64,000 bases of DNA from JAWKUK01 sp041398605 (GCA_041398605.1 JAWKUK010000004.1:62001-126000); one strand, 5' to 3'; positions 1 through 9,039 are shown, counted from the stretch's first letter. Numbers and translations are program-made. Notes: a model not told the origin generated them from the letters alone.

Positions 1-1
1 G

Positions 2-667
2 GGCGACAGCCCGCGCTTCGCGCGCTTCGTCGCGCTCGACGTCGCGGCGAGCGCGACGCGCGGCTCGCGCTTCGAGCCGCGGGGCCTCGCGCGGCGCGCG
101 GCGCTGCTGTTGACCCTCGCGCCGCCGCGCGCGGGGCGACACGAGCGCCTGACCGACGGCACGGCCGACGGCACGGCCGACGACTCGGCCGACGAAACCG
201 CCGAGGGACACGCGTACGAAGCGCCCGAGGACCTCGTCGCGCGCTGGCGCGCCGCCGCCGCGGGGCTGCGCCAGCGCGAGGCCGCGCCGCGTGGCGCGGG
301 GCGCCTCCTCGCCGCGGCGCTCGGCTTTGTCGTCGATGTGCGCGCGACCGAGTTCGCGGACGCGCTCGAGGAGTGCCTGCGGCGCTGCAGAGAGGTCGGA
401 GTCCGCGGCAGCGCCAAGAGGCGCTGGGTCGAGGCCGCGCTGCTCGTGTGCGAGGGCGCGACGGACGGCAGCGGGATCGTGCCGACGTTCGCGCGCGTGC
501 GCGCCCTCGCCGCCACGCCGCGGCCCCCCCGCGCGCCCCGCGGCCACCGCGCAGGCGTCGCCGAGGAGCTCGCTGCGACGTTGGTCGGGGCCGACGCCCT
601 CGGCCCGCGCCCGGCGCCGCGAGCCCTGCTCTCCTTGGCTGCCCCGATCGCCCGCGGCGCGCTCTGA
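2..667 (+). CDS. Hypothetical protein, 3' part of a gene cut by the window edge
   Basis: The frame is open from the first complete codon and stops with TGA at 665-667, giving about 221 visible residues. The most upstream start inside the window is a TTG at 110, but coding continues before it, so the true start probably lies outside. The visible part is rich in Ala and Arg, has an acidic Asp/Thr/Ala stretch around residues 50-75 and no recognisable motif, membrane segment or signal peptide. GC-rich third positions support coding on this strand. Function is unknown. Confidence 0.5.
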   Translation, partial: GDSPRFARFVALDVAASATRGSRFEPRGLARRAALLLTLAPPRAGRHERLTDGTADGTADDSADETAEGHAYEAPEDLVARWRAAAAGLRQREAAPRGAGRLLAAALGFVVDVRATEFADALEECLRRCREVGVRGSAKRRWVEAALLVCEGATDGSGIVPTFARVRALAATPRPPRAPRGHRAGVAEELAATLVGADALGPRPAPRALLSLAAPIARGAL

Positions 668-943
668 GGGCCCGGCGCGGCGGGAGCGCGGGTCATTCCG
701 TCGTGTCGATTCGGCAGGTTCGGCCGTCCAGGCAGACCGACCTGCCAAGCTGACAGCGCCTCGCCAGCGCCGGGAGAGCGCCGAGACTGCCCCGCTAAGC
801 GCACCTAAAGTCTACGGAGGCAAGCACTTACGTCGTCGCGACAGATCGCCGCGGCGGGCCCTGGCACCGGACTTGACCTCTGGAGGGCGTCGCGCGGCGG
901 GCTCGCCGGGCGCTCGTACCACCCACTGACCCGAGGCACCACC

Positions 944-1375
944 ATGGTCTGGCTCAATCGCACTCCCTTCGAACTCCTCTCCGACATCGATCGCCTGGCG
1001 GCCGCCACCGTCGGCCGGATGGCGCGGGTCGCATGGCCCGACGGGCCGCTGGCGCAGGCTGGCGCGCCCTCGGTCGACGCGCCGCGCGCGAACGTGCACC
1101 TCGCCGCCGACGAGGCGGGGCTGGAGCTGCTCGTCCCTGGGTATGGCCCCGAGCACGTCGAGGTCACCGTCGAGCGCGACCGCGTGACGGTCAAAGGCGC
1201 GCGCAAGGAAGGCGAAGGCGAGGACGCGCGCGTCGTCGCGAGCTTCGAGCGCCGCTTCAAGCTGCCCTTCGAGATCGACGCGGACGCCGTCCAAGCCAAG
1301 CTCGAGCTAGGTGTCCTGCGCCTGGCGCTGCCGCGCGCCGCGCGCGCTTCGGCGCGCCGCGTCGAAGTGCAATGA
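944..1375 (+). CDS. Hsp20/alpha-crystallin family small heat-shock protein (143 aa)
   Basis: Cytoplasmic ATP-independent holdase that binds unfolding proteins. The alpha-crystallin domain covers about residues 48-138. It begins at RANVHLAADEAGLELLVPG and ends with the family signature AKLELGVLRLALP, the A-x-L-x-x-GVL strand that forms the dimer interface. The N-terminus (MVWLNRTPFELLSDIDRL) is the usual short oligomerisation arm. The ATG at 944 is the only good start, and the length is normal for the family. A second Hsp20 gene follows 97 bp downstream on the same strand, so the two are probably co-expressed. The upstream gap (668-943) contains no convincing CIRCE element. Confidence 0.9.
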   Translation: MVWLNRTPFELLSDIDRLAAATVGRMARVAWPDGPLAQAGAPSVDAPRANVHLAADEAGLELLVPGYGPEHVEVTVERDRVTVKGARKEGEGEDARVVASFERRFKLPFEIDADAVQAKLELGVLRLALPRAARASARRVEVQ

Positions 1376-1472
1376 AGCCCAAGGATGCTCCGCGGACCCC
1401 TCAGCACCTTCTCCAAGAACCAACCGCATCGGCAGCGAGCCCTCTCGGGGGCCTGACACCGAGGAACCGACG

Positions 1473-1958
1473 ATGAACCACAACTACGAATCGAACGCGT
1501 GCTGCTCGACAGACTCCGCCAACACGCAGGCCGCGTCGTGCTGCGCCCCGACGAGCAACAGCGCCCCTGCGGCGCCGCTCGCGACCGCCGACACGCAGAC
1601 AGAGCAACCCACCGAGCGGGCCCCGCGGCAGCTCCCGGTCGCAGCGCCGCGCTACCGGACCTCGGGCGCTGAGGACCGCGTCACGCTGCAGGTCGAGCTG
1701 CCGGGCGTCGCCCAAGCAGACGTCGCGCTCTTCGTCGAAGACGGCGTGCTGCACCTCGACGCGAAGCAATCCCTCGCGAGCGCGAGCGAGGGCGTCGTGC
1801 GCCAGGACCTTGAGTTCCGCTTGACGGACTTCCGCGGCCGCTGGCGGCTGCCCGAGAACGTCGACAGCGACGCGATCTCGTCGCGGCTGCGCTACGGCGT
1901 GCTGGAGCTGACGCTGCCGCTGAAGCGCCCCGAGCGGCGTACGATCGCGGTCGTGTGA
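1473..1958 (+). CDS. Hsp20/alpha-crystallin family protein with Cys-rich N-terminus (161 aa)
   Basis: Second small heat-shock protein in tandem with the one at 944-1375. The ATG at 1473 is preceded by GAGG at 1461-1464, which decides this start over the longer upstream open frame. The alpha-crystallin domain (about residues 60-160) starts near RYRTSGAEDRVTLQVELPGV and contains SRLRYGVLELTLP, the A/S-x-L-x-x-GVL interface strand. The N-terminal arm is unusual: two Cys-Cys pairs (residues about 9-10 and 22-23) lie in a Ser/Thr/Ala-rich segment, which could allow disulfide cross-linking or metal binding (inference). The arm is otherwise low-complexity and probably disordered. Confidence 0.88.
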   Translation: MNHNYESNACCSTDSANTQAASCCAPTSNSAPAAPLATADTQTEQPTERAPRQLPVAAPRYRTSGAEDRVTLQVELPGVAQADVALFVEDGVLHLDAKQSLASASEGVVRQDLEFRLTDFRGRWRLPENVDSDAISSRLRYGVLELTLPLKRPERRTIAVV

Positions 1959-1986
1959 TCTGCACGCGCGCCCGGTCGTGTGGAAC

Positions 1987-2013
1987 GCGCGCGGGCCCTC
2001 AGGGCCCGCGCGC
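1987..2013. terminator. Bidirectional hairpin terminator between convergent genes
   Basis: Perfect 12-bp inverted repeat (GCGCGCGGGCCC, 1987-1998, pairing with 2002-2013) around a 3-nt loop. It lies between the stop of the Hsp20 gene (1958) and the stop of the convergent arylsulfotransferase-like gene (2017). There is no T tract, as is common for very GC-rich terminators. Confidence 0.6.
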
Positions 2014-2016
2014 CCC

Positions 2017-3483
2017 TCACTCCGCGGCCAGGCGCGCGAGCCCTGGACAATCAAGCGGGTAGCGCAGCGCGCGAAAGAGCCCGACCGCGCCGTTCAACGC
2101 GCGTCCCTGGGCGCCGGCCGCGCCGCGCGCCGCCGTGGCGCGCATCCGCCACGGGACCTGCCCCTCCGGCGTCACTTCGAACACGATCCCGTCCGTGCCG
2201 CGTGTGATCAGCGTGTTGCCGTTGGAGAGGCGCTGTGCGCCCGAGAGGTGGCTCGCATAGAAGCCCTCCGTCTCTCCGCCGTCGAAGACCCAGAGCGGCG
2301 CGTCTGGGGCGCTTGGCGCGCGGCTTACGAGCCCATCGGCGTCGATCGGCACCTGGACTTCGAGCACCCTCGAGCGCGTCGGATGCGGCCGGCCGAGGCC
2401 GTTGTCGAAGACGAGGACCCGACCGTTCCCGAGCCACCGCGCGTCGTGTTGCCCGAAGAGCTGCCGCTCGCCGCCACGGCTCGAAGCGAGGGGGTTGCCC
2501 CAGCGCCAAAGGATGGCCCCGCCCCGCCCTTGGCGCCCGCCGGACACACCGCGCGCCTCCGCCGTGGTCGTCGAGTGGTCGAGCACCCAGATTTCGCCTG
2601 TGGCGCGCACGGAGAGCAGGATGAGGTCGTGCACTGGGTCGTAGTCGACGGAGTTCGTGTGCAGCCAGTCGCGGCTCACGGGGCCCGTTCGAGGTGTCCC
2701 CTCCCGCCCATGTGACCCCTCCGGCCCGCGAGACCCGTCCGGCCCGGGCGCCGTCGCTGGCGCGCCGACGTAGCCGAGGCCCGCCAGTGACACCGCGTCA
2801 GCGCCCGAGGGCTCGGCCGCCCGCGCCCAAGGGTGCAGGTCGAAGTTGACATCGATGGCGCCCAGAGCGTCCGCGGGGGCGCCGAAGGCGGGCCGTCCCG
2901 GGCGCGCGTCCTGCACGAGGTGGTCCCACGCGCGCCATTCCCAGACGACCTCGCCGCCGCGCGCTGCGTTGGGACGCACCTCGCAAAGCACGTCCGGCCA
3001 CAAGCCCTCTGCGTGGAGGCCGGCGGCGCGGCGCCCGGCCTCGAACACCTCCTCCTCCGTGCGGCGCTCCCACGCGATCGCGAGCACGTTCCCGTTGGGC
3101 AGTGGGACCGCGTCGTGGTGCAGCAGGCGCTGCTCATCGTCGAGCTCGAACAGCCAAACGAGCTCGCCGCTCCAATCCCAACGCTCGAGGCGCCCGCCCT
3201 CGCCACCGCTGCCGCCGAAGACGTGGCTCCGGCCGCCGCGCGCACAACGCAGGAGGCTGCCGTCCTCCAACAGGCGACACGCGAGGCCAGGTGTGTGGGT
3301 GTGCTGCCAGCGGTGCACGGGCCGCCCGGCGAGGTCGAACAGCACCGTCTCGGTCCCGAGCAGCGGCGCGATCAGGGTGACGCCCGCGGCGGGGTGGCCG
3401 GGCCCTACGACGACCTCGACCTCGACGTCCGGTGGCGCAACGAGGAGGGGCACCTGCAGGGCGAACGCAACGAGGGGCACCAT
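2017..3483 (-). CDS. Arylsulfotransferase (ASST)-like secreted protein (488 aa)
   Basis: Resembles the arylsulfotransferase family, whose six-bladed propellers transfer sulfate between phenolic esters in the periplasm. A hydrophobic N-terminus (MVPLVAFALQVPLLVAPP) looks like a signal peptide. Family-like motifs in order are HTHTPG (about residue 81), LLHHDAVPLPNGNVLAIAWE, DWLHTNSVDYDP, a blade with EIWVLDHST, LFGQHDARWLGNGRVLVFDN and NGNTLITRGTDGIVFEVTPEG. The conserved His residues in HHD, WLHTN and GQHD are at positions where the family places catalytic or structural histidines. Whether this member has sulfotransferase activity cannot be told from sequence alone. It is divergent from the HAF-repeat gene at 3661. 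Confidence 0.72.
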   Translation of the reverse strand: MVPLVAFALQVPLLVAPPDVEVEVVVGPGHPAAGVTLIAPLLGTETVLFDLAGRPVHRWQHTHTPGLACRLLEDGSLLRCARGGRSHVFGGSGGEGGRLERWDWSGELVWLFELDDEQRLLHHDAVPLPNGNVLAIAWERRTEEEVFEAGRRAAGLHAEGLWPDVLCEVRPNAARGGEVVWEWRAWDHLVQDARPGRPAFGAPADALGAIDVNFDLHPWARAAEPSGADAVSLAGLGYVGAPATAPGPDGSRGPEGSHGREGTPRTGPVSRDWLHTNSVDYDPVHDLILLSVRATGEIWVLDHSTTTAEARGVSGGRQGRGGAILWRWGNPLASSRGGERQLFGQHDARWLGNGRVLVFDNGLGRPHPTRSRVLEVQVPIDADGLVSRAPSAPDAPLWVFDGGETEGFYASHLSGAQRLSNGNTLITRGTDGIVFEVTPEGQVPWRMRATAARGAAGAQGRALNGAVGLFRALRYPLDCPGLARLAAE

Positions 3484-3660
3484 GGGACGGGTGGCGCGCC
3501 GGCGAGCCGGCCATTCGGCGCCATGAAGAGCCTACACGGGCCCCAAGAAAGCGGACTTTCGGAACACAATGGCGGGGGAGTGCGTCCCGTCCACAGACAA
3601 GACCGCCGCAAACCCTCGCCCTGCATCGGCAGGCTCCTCCAGCCCTCGGCTGCCCTCGTC

Positions 3661-5082
3661 ATGCTCAACCATCTCGCCCAGATCGCCCGCTCCCGCGGGC
3701 AGCGACTCGGCCTCGTCGCCGCCATCCTGGTCGGACCTGCCTCCGCCCAAGTGCTACCGGTGCAGTCCTTGGGCAACCCCTTCGGCACCAACTACCAGCT
3801 CTTTGCCGAGGACATGTCCGCCGATGGCGCGGTCATCGTCGGCCGCACGAACGGCGGGTGGGGCTGGCGTTGGACCGAGAGCACGGGCTGCGTGAATCTG
3901 ACCTCGGTGAACCTCGAGAGCGCGGCGTTCGGCGTCTCAGGCGACGGGACGGTGATCGTCGGCGCGACCGGGAATTCGCCTTATCAGACGCGGCAGGCCG
4001 TGCGTTGGGTCGGTGGGGTTCGGTCGGTGATCCCATTCCCTGGCACGGATTCGTATGCCGTCGCAACGTCGTTCGACGGCACAGTGATCATCGGCAATGC
4101 GCGGGTCGGGGGCTACAACGGACCGCGCTCGGCGTACCGCTGGGACGCTGTCGGCGGCGCGTTGGCGCTCGCGCCGAACACCCCGAACACCTTCGCGATC
4201 GATATCAGCGACGACGGCAGCGTCATCGCCGGGGTGACCTACCCGACGTCGGGTCCCCACCGCGGATTCCGTTGGACCCAGGCTACCGGAATGCAGGACC
4301 TCGGTGACCTCCATGGCGGGGGCGTCACCGTGACAGCCATCTCGGGCGATGGGCTGGTCATCGTCGGGTTCGAGTCGACGAACACTAGCTTCAAGCCGTT
4401 CCGCTGGAGCGTGGGCGCTGGAATGCAATCCCTGGGGGTCACTCTTAGAGGCGAGGCGCTGTGCACCGACGAGACGGGCACGTACATCGGCGTGGACGGG
4501 GTCAACCCGCTCAGCTACCGATGGAGCGCGCAAGAGACGGTGGACTTGCGGGTCCTGCCGGGCGACCTGCGCTCGCATATCACGGCGATGTCCGCCGACG
4601 GGCGAGTGATGGCCGGATACTCCGAGTCAAACCAGTTCCGCAATCAAGCCGTGCGCTGGATCGACAACGTCGCCGAGGTGATCTGCCTGCAGGCGCCAAC
4701 GTCGTCGTGCGCTCCGACCGCGTCCGTCAGTGGGCAGTTCGCGCTCGGCGGCGGGCTGCCCTGTGAGTTCCGGCTCGAGGACGGGCCACAGGGGTCTGCG
4801 GGCATCTTCTTCTATGGGATCGGTAGCGAGCAATCGCTCGCGAGCCCGTTCGGCACCGTGTGCGCGCCCGGCCCGTTCCGCCGGATCGTGCCGGTGACGC
4901 AGCACTTGGCCGGGGCCTGTGGCACGACCTTCTCGTTCAACCTGAACGCATACGCGCGGAGCCAGGTCGACCCGAGCCTCGTCATCGGGCGCGAGCTCAT
5001 CGGACAGTTCTGGTATCGCGACGCGTCGGCCCCGGGCGGGGCTGTGATGAGCGCGGCGGTGCGCGGCCTCCTCGGGCCGTAA
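3661..5082 (+). CDS. Secreted HAF-repeat protein with divergent C-terminal shared domain (473 aa)
   Basis: The ATG at 3661 gives a Sec-type signal peptide ending near GPASAQ (about residue 30). Residues 35-340 are a chain of HAF-type extracellular repeats of about 45 residues, recognisable by recurring SADGAVIVGRT/GDGTVIVGAT/DDGSVIAGVT strands and R-W-T or R-W-x-x-x-G motifs. They probably fold as a beta-propeller. The last 130 residues (4681-5079) contain CAPGPFRR and a GRELIGQFWYRDASAPGG motif. These resemble the LC-x-G and FQ-W-RD-GG motifs of the domain at the end of the proteins at 6625, 34893, 41344 and 47516, so this is a divergent copy. No catalytic residues are seen. It is probably surface-exposed. 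Confidence 0.78.
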   Translation: MLNHLAQIARSRGQRLGLVAAILVGPASAQVLPVQSLGNPFGTNYQLFAEDMSADGAVIVGRTNGGWGWRWTESTGCVNLTSVNLESAAFGVSGDGTVIVGATGNSPYQTRQAVRWVGGVRSVIPFPGTDSYAVATSFDGTVIIGNARVGGYNGPRSAYRWDAVGGALALAPNTPNTFAIDISDDGSVIAGVTYPTSGPHRGFRWTQATGMQDLGDLHGGGVTVTAISGDGLVIVGFESTNTSFKPFRWSVGAGMQSLGVTLRGEALCTDETGTYIGVDGVNPLSYRWSAQETVDLRVLPGDLRSHITAMSADGRVMAGYSESNQFRNQAVRWIDNVAEVICLQAPTSSCAPTASVSGQFALGGGLPCEFRLEDGPQGSAGIFFYGIGSEQSLASPFGTVCAPGPFRRIVPVTQHLAGACGTTFSFNLNAYARSQVDPSLVIGRELIGQFWYRDASAPGGAVMSAAVRGLLGP

Positions 5083-5112
5083 CGACCACCGACACCTCCT
5101 CCCCCGATGGGT

Positions 5113-5176
5113 CGCGTAGGGCACCTGGCACATGCCAGCCAGGTGCCACCACGGGGCCGGGTGCGCTGCCCTACGC
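5113..5176. terminator. Nested inverted repeats between convergent genes
   Basis: Two overlapping inverted repeats lie between the stops at 5082 (+) and 5205 (-). An inner pair, GGCACCTGGC (5120-5129) with GCCAGGTGCC (5138-5147), encloses an 8-nt loop. An outer pair, GCGTAGGGCA (5113-5122) with TGCCCTACGC (5167-5176), overlaps it. They could form alternative hairpins and act as a bidirectional terminator. No T tract is present. Confidence 0.4.
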
Positions 5177-5204
5177 TCCGCACGTGACGCGGCCGCGGCT
5201 CGCT

Positions 5205-6383
5205 TCAACGAACGTCTGCGTTCAGCAGCACGACGTCAAGACCGCCGTTGACGAGCTCGACCCGGTCGCCCTGCAGCGCAAAGCGCTTCGCGAGGCGCGG
5301 CGAGCCCACGAGGAGCGACACCTTGTAGCCGCTGGCTTGCTCGCGCAACACGACGCCGAACGCGCGGTGCAGGGCATCGAGGTCCTCGCCCTCGCTGACC
5401 CGCTCGCCGTAGGGCAGGTTCGACAGGACATGCGCGTTCCAGCCCGACCGCGGGCGCCAGCCGAGCGCGTCCCCGACCTCGAACGTGCACTGGCCGTCGA
5501 GCCCAACCGCCGCGAGGTTCGCGCGCGTGTCCTCGATGCGCTCCGCGTCCCGGTCGCGCGCGACCAGCCGCAGCTTCGCCACAGGCACACGCGCCGCCGC
5601 AGCAGCCTCGCGCTCGCGCTGCCAGCCGACGGGGTCATGGTCCCCCCACGACTCGAAGCCAAAGCGCGCGCGCGACAGGCCTGGGGCGATGTTCGCGGCG
5701 CACATGGCAGCCTCGACGAGCAGCGTCCCCGAGCCGCAGAACGGATCGATCAGCGGCGAGCGACGATCCCAGCCCGAGGCCGCGACGACCGTGGCCGCGA
5801 GCGTCTCAGCCAGCGGGGCGCGCCCTTGCGCGACTCGCCAGCCGCGCAAGTGCAACGATGCACCCGACGTGTCCACGGACAAGGTCGCCCTGTCCCGAAA
5901 GAGGTGCACGTGCACGCGTAGGTCGGGCGTCTCGCGCTCGATCTCCGGGCGCGTGCCGTCCGCCGCGCGCAGCTGGTCCACGATGCCGTCCTTCACGCGC
6001 TGCGCGAGGAAGCGCGAGTGGCTGAGCGCCGAGTCCCTCGACTGCGCATCAATCCAAAGGCGGCCATCAGGCGCGAGGAACGCCGACCATTCCACCGCCG
6101 CGACGCCGGCGTCGAGGGCGGCCTCATCCGGCGCCTCAAAGCGCGCCACGCGCCGCAGGACGCGCACGGCGGTGCGGAGCCAAAGGTTCGCGCGCCATGC
6201 GTCGCGCGCGCTGCCCTCGAACTGGACGCCGCCGACCTGGCGCTCGTGTTTGGCGAAGCCGAGCGCCTTGACCTCTGCGTGCAGGTACGGCTCGGCGCCC
6301 GGCGCGCACGTGGCGAAGTAGGTGTGACGCTGGGCGCCGGGATGAGCGTGGGAGGCTCCTTGACGTGGGGCGCGTTGCGACAT
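5205..6383 (-). CDS. rlmL: 23S rRNA m2G methyltransferase, RlmL-like (THUMP + methyltransferase)
   Basis: COG0116/UPF0020-type RNA N2-guanine methyltransferase of 392 residues; the RlmK half of gamma-proteobacterial RlmKL is absent, as in most bacteria. The N-terminal ferredoxin-like plus THUMP region spans about residues 20-175. The SAM-dependent methyltransferase domain follows, with motif I DPFCGSGTLLVEAA and the catalytic motif IV NLPYGER, the NLPY/NPPY variant of base-N methyltransferases. The ATG ending at 6383 was chosen because the frame upstream runs through an 11-bp tandem repeat that is open in several frames and is not protein-like. The gene is transcribed away from that repeat. 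Confidence 0.85.
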   Translation of the reverse strand: MSQRAPRQGASHAHPGAQRHTYFATCAPGAEPYLHAEVKALGFAKHERQVGGVQFEGSARDAWRANLWLRTAVRVLRRVARFEAPDEAALDAGVAAVEWSAFLAPDGRLWIDAQSRDSALSHSRFLAQRVKDGIVDQLRAADGTRPEIERETPDLRVHVHLFRDRATLSVDTSGASLHLRGWRVAQGRAPLAETLAATVVAASGWDRRSPLIDPFCGSGTLLVEAAMCAANIAPGLSRARFGFESWGDHDPVGWQREREAAAAARVPVAKLRLVARDRDAERIEDTRANLAAVGLDGQCTFEVGDALGWRPRSGWNAHVLSNLPYGERVSEGEDLDALHRAFGVVLREQASGYKVSLLVGSPRLAKRFALQGDRVELVNGGLDVVLLNADVR

Positions 6384-6434
6384 GGCTGCTCGATTCGAAG
6401 CCACGCATGGTACAGCCCCGCGCCCGGCGCACGC

Positions 6435-6544
6435 GGCGCAGCCCCACGGCAGCCCCGCAGTAGCCCCACAGCAGCCCCACAGCAGCCCCACAGCAGCCCC
6501 ACAGCAGCCCCGCAGCAGCCCCGCAGCAGCCCCGCAGTAGCCCC
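6435..6544. repeat. 11-bp tandem repeat, 10 units
   Basis: Ten contiguous 11-bp units of the form (A/G)CAG(C/T)AGCCCC, including four identical ACAGCAGCCCC (6468-6511). The array lies between the divergent genes rlmL (start 6383) and the PD40 protein (start 6625). The unit length is not a multiple of three and the array is non-coding; it is close to one helical turn. Confidence 0.9.
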
Positions 6545-6624
6545 ACAATTCGCGTGGCGCGGGTAGCCTGACGGAGACGTGTCGGCGACCACGCCCACCA
6601 CATCTGCCGCCACGAGGTCCGACG

Positions 6625-8370
6625 ATGGAGCCCCCCGCAATGCAATCCATGCCCCATATGCTGCCCTCCACGCTCCGCGCCTTGACGCTCAGCGCCGCGG
6701 TGTCCCTCGGCTTGGCGCAGGCCCCGTCGAACAGCCTGTGCTCACAGTCCAGCGCGGGCGCGCAATCCAACAACGCGTCCTACTACTCGCTGGTGTCCAG
6801 CGATGGACGCTACGTCGTGTTCCAGAGCAACGCGTCGAACCTCGACGCGGGCGACACAAACGGGACGCAGGACATCTACCGCCACGACCTGGAGACCGGG
6901 ACGACCGAGCTCGTCAGCCGCGCGCTGAACGGCAACGCCGGCAATGGCACGGCGGTGCAGCCTGACCTCTCGGCCGACGGGCGGTACGTCGTCTGGTCGA
7001 CCAACGCTTCGAACCTCGTGAGCGGCGACACCAACGGGACGTGGGACATCTTTGTGCGCGACATGGTGCTCGGCACGAACCTGCGCCTGTCGGTCGATCA
7101 CCTCGGAAACCAGGCGAGCGCGCGCAGCGACAACCCGCGCATCACGCCTGACGGCCGCTGGATCATCTTTGAATCGGACGCCGCGCTCATCCCCGCTGAC
7201 ACCAACGGCCAGAAGGACGTATACCGCGTCGACCGACAGACGGGGCAGCTCGCGCTCGTCAGCGTCACCGCGACGGGGGTGCAAGGGGACGGGTGGAGCT
7301 ACCACGGCGCGCCTTCACATGATGGCCAGCGGATCGTGTTCACGTCGGGCGCGACGACGCTCGCCAGCGGCGACACAAACGGCCAGGTCGACATCTTCCT
7401 GAAGGACATGCAGACCGGCGCGCTGACGCGGGTCAACGTGTCCTCTGGCGGCGCGCAGGCGAACAACGAGTCCACCTGGCCGAGCATCTCGGGCGACGGC
7501 GGCGTGGTGACGTATTGCAGCGCCGCGAGCACGCTCGTGACCGGCGATAGCAACGGCAATTGGGACGTCTTCGCCTATGACGTCGCGACCGGCGTTACGA
7601 CGCGCCTCAATGTGCAGCCAAACGGCGCGCAGGCGAACAGCTACGTGCGTTCGCCCACGGGCCTGAGCTTCGACGGCAACCTCGTGACGTACGCGTCGCT
7701 GTCGACGAACCTCGTCGCGGGTGACACGAATGGCAAGCAAGACATCTTCGTGCGGGACCGGGCCGCGGGCGTAACGACGCGAGTCAGCCTCGACCCGAGC
7801 GGCGGCGAGGTCGACGGCGATTGTTTCGTGCCTCACATGACGCCGGACGGGCGCGTCGTCACCTACACCTCTGACGCGACGAACATCGTCGCTGGGGATG
7901 CGAACGGGCTGCGGGACATCTTCGCCATGACATTCGACCGCTCGATCGGCGCGCCGCACTGCGCGAGCCTCAATCAGCCGAACTCGACCGGCACGCAGGG
8001 GCACGTCACTGCAATGGGCAGCGTCCAAGTGGCAGCGAATGATGTCGAGCTCATCGCGAGCGAGCTGCCGCCGCACTCGTTCGGGCTGTTTGTGACGAGC
8101 CTCAATGGCACGGCGTCGCCTGGGCCCACCGGGCCCACGCTGTGCATGTCCGGGGCGGTCGGGCGCTACGTGGCGCCGGGACAGGTGCAAAGCTCCGGCG
8201 CGTCCGGGGTCATCTCGATCACGCTGGACCTCAACGCGACGCCGACCCCGACTGGGCTCGTGCAGGTCCTCGCGGGCGAGACGCGTTACTTCCAGATGTG
8301 GCACCGCGACTTCGTGGGCGGTTCGGTGACGTCGAACTTCACGGACGCGTTGTCGATCCGCTTCCTGTAG
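6625..8370 (+). CDS. Secreted PD40/TolB-like beta-propeller protein with C-terminal shared domain
   Basis: 581 residues. The signal peptide ends near LGLAQAPS; ATGs at 6640 and 6658 are alternative starts. Residues 40-440 hold at least seven WD40-like PD40 repeats of about 55 residues. Each has an SxDGRYVVF/SDG strand, a GDTNGxxDIF/YxRD turn and a TGxTTRVS strand, as in TolB-type propellers. The GDTNG turn recurs almost unchanged. The last 137 residues (7957-8367) are the domain shared with other secreted proteins of this window: QPNSTG, LPPHSFGLFVTS, LCMSGAVGR, and FQMWHRDFVGGSVTSNFT. Likely extracellular or cell-surface, with no enzymatic motif. Confidence 0.85.
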   Translation: MEPPAMQSMPHMLPSTLRALTLSAAVSLGLAQAPSNSLCSQSSAGAQSNNASYYSLVSSDGRYVVFQSNASNLDAGDTNGTQDIYRHDLETGTTELVSRALNGNAGNGTAVQPDLSADGRYVVWSTNASNLVSGDTNGTWDIFVRDMVLGTNLRLSVDHLGNQASARSDNPRITPDGRWIIFESDAALIPADTNGQKDVYRVDRQTGQLALVSVTATGVQGDGWSYHGAPSHDGQRIVFTSGATTLASGDTNGQVDIFLKDMQTGALTRVNVSSGGAQANNESTWPSISGDGGVVTYCSAASTLVTGDSNGNWDVFAYDVATGVTTRLNVQPNGAQANSYVRSPTGLSFDGNLVTYASLSTNLVAGDTNGKQDIFVRDRAAGVTTRVSLDPSGGEVDGDCFVPHMTPDGRVVTYTSDATNIVAGDANGLRDIFAMTFDRSIGAPHCASLNQPNSTGTQGHVTAMGSVQVAANDVELIASELPPHSFGLFVTSLNGTASPGPTGPTLCMSGAVGRYVAPGQVQSSGASGVISITLDLNATPTPTGLVQVLAGETRYFQMWHRDFVGGSVTSNFTDALSIRFL

Positions 8371-8412
8371 CGCTCTCGACCTGAGGGCCCTGTGACCCAC
8401 GGACGTGGGCCG

Positions 8413-9039
8413 CTACGCGATCGGCTCGAAGCCCAGGACGTACTCGCCCTGGGTCCAGGCCACGCCCGCCGCGCCGGGTTGGATCGCCGCGCGGCCGCGA
8501 GCGTCGGGCTGCGGCCAGACGTGGCGCACGCTGCCGTCCTCGAGCGCGATCAACCAGCGCACCTTGCCGTGGCCGCCGGACGCGTGTTCACCCTGGCGCG
8601 CGCCAGGCTCGTGCACCCCCGTATCGCGCACGCCGAAGCGCACGAGGTGCGCCTCGATCGGCCGGCGCCCGAGGCGCGCGACGCGGCGCGTCTCGAAGTA
8701 GGCCGCCGCGATCCCGATGGCCGCGAGGCCGCCGCCGACGAGCATCCCGCGCTGGTCCTCGAGCCCGCGGTTGTAGAGCACCGCAGCGGCGGCCGCGCCA
8801 AAGAGCACGAGCGGCGCAGCGGCCCGGAGGACGCTCGGGCGCGGGGCGCTCGCGAGGCCCGCGCGCTCGCTCAACAACGCGTTCGTCTTCGGGAGACGAC
8901 GCAGGCGCACGAACTCGGCGTCCCATCTGCGAGCGGCGACGACATCGTTCGCCGCCCCACTCCCTGTCAGTGGGCCTGAGCAGAACGGACATGACCTCGC
9001 AGCATCGACGCGCGGGGCGCCGCAATCTTGACAACGCAT
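8413..9039 (-). CDS. Zinc-ribbon membrane protein of unknown function (208 aa)
   Basis: The N-terminus carries a zinc-ribbon (CQDCG at residues 3-7 and CPFC about 10 residues later). Two hydrophobic segments follow at about residues 70-87 (VLRAAAPLVLFGAAAAAVLY) and 100-115 (GMLVGGGLAAIGIAAAYF). The C-terminal 95 residues look like a small beta-rich soluble domain (VRWLIALEDGSVRHVWP). It is convergent with the PD40 gene. No enzyme motif is recognised. Confidence 0.65.
   Translation of the reverse strand: MRCQDCGAPRVDAARSCPFCSGPLTGSGAANDVVAARRWDAEFVRLRRLPKTNALLSERAGLASAPRPSVLRAAAPLVLFGAAAAAVLYNRGLEDQRGMLVGGGLAAIGIAAAYFETRRVARLGRRPIEAHLVRFGVRDTGVHEPGARQGEHASGGHGKVRWLIALEDGSVRHVWPQPDARGRAAIQPGAAGVAWTQGEYVLGFEPIA

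Noticed and set aside
862..876. Sigma-54-like -24/-12 element upstream of the first Hsp20 gene (TGGCACCGGACTTGA)
   Set aside because: The -24 half matches but the essential GC of the -12 half is GA, so the match is not better than chance.
6435..6544. Possible CRISPR array
   Set aside because: Units are contiguous 11-bp copies with no spacers, and no cas genes are present.
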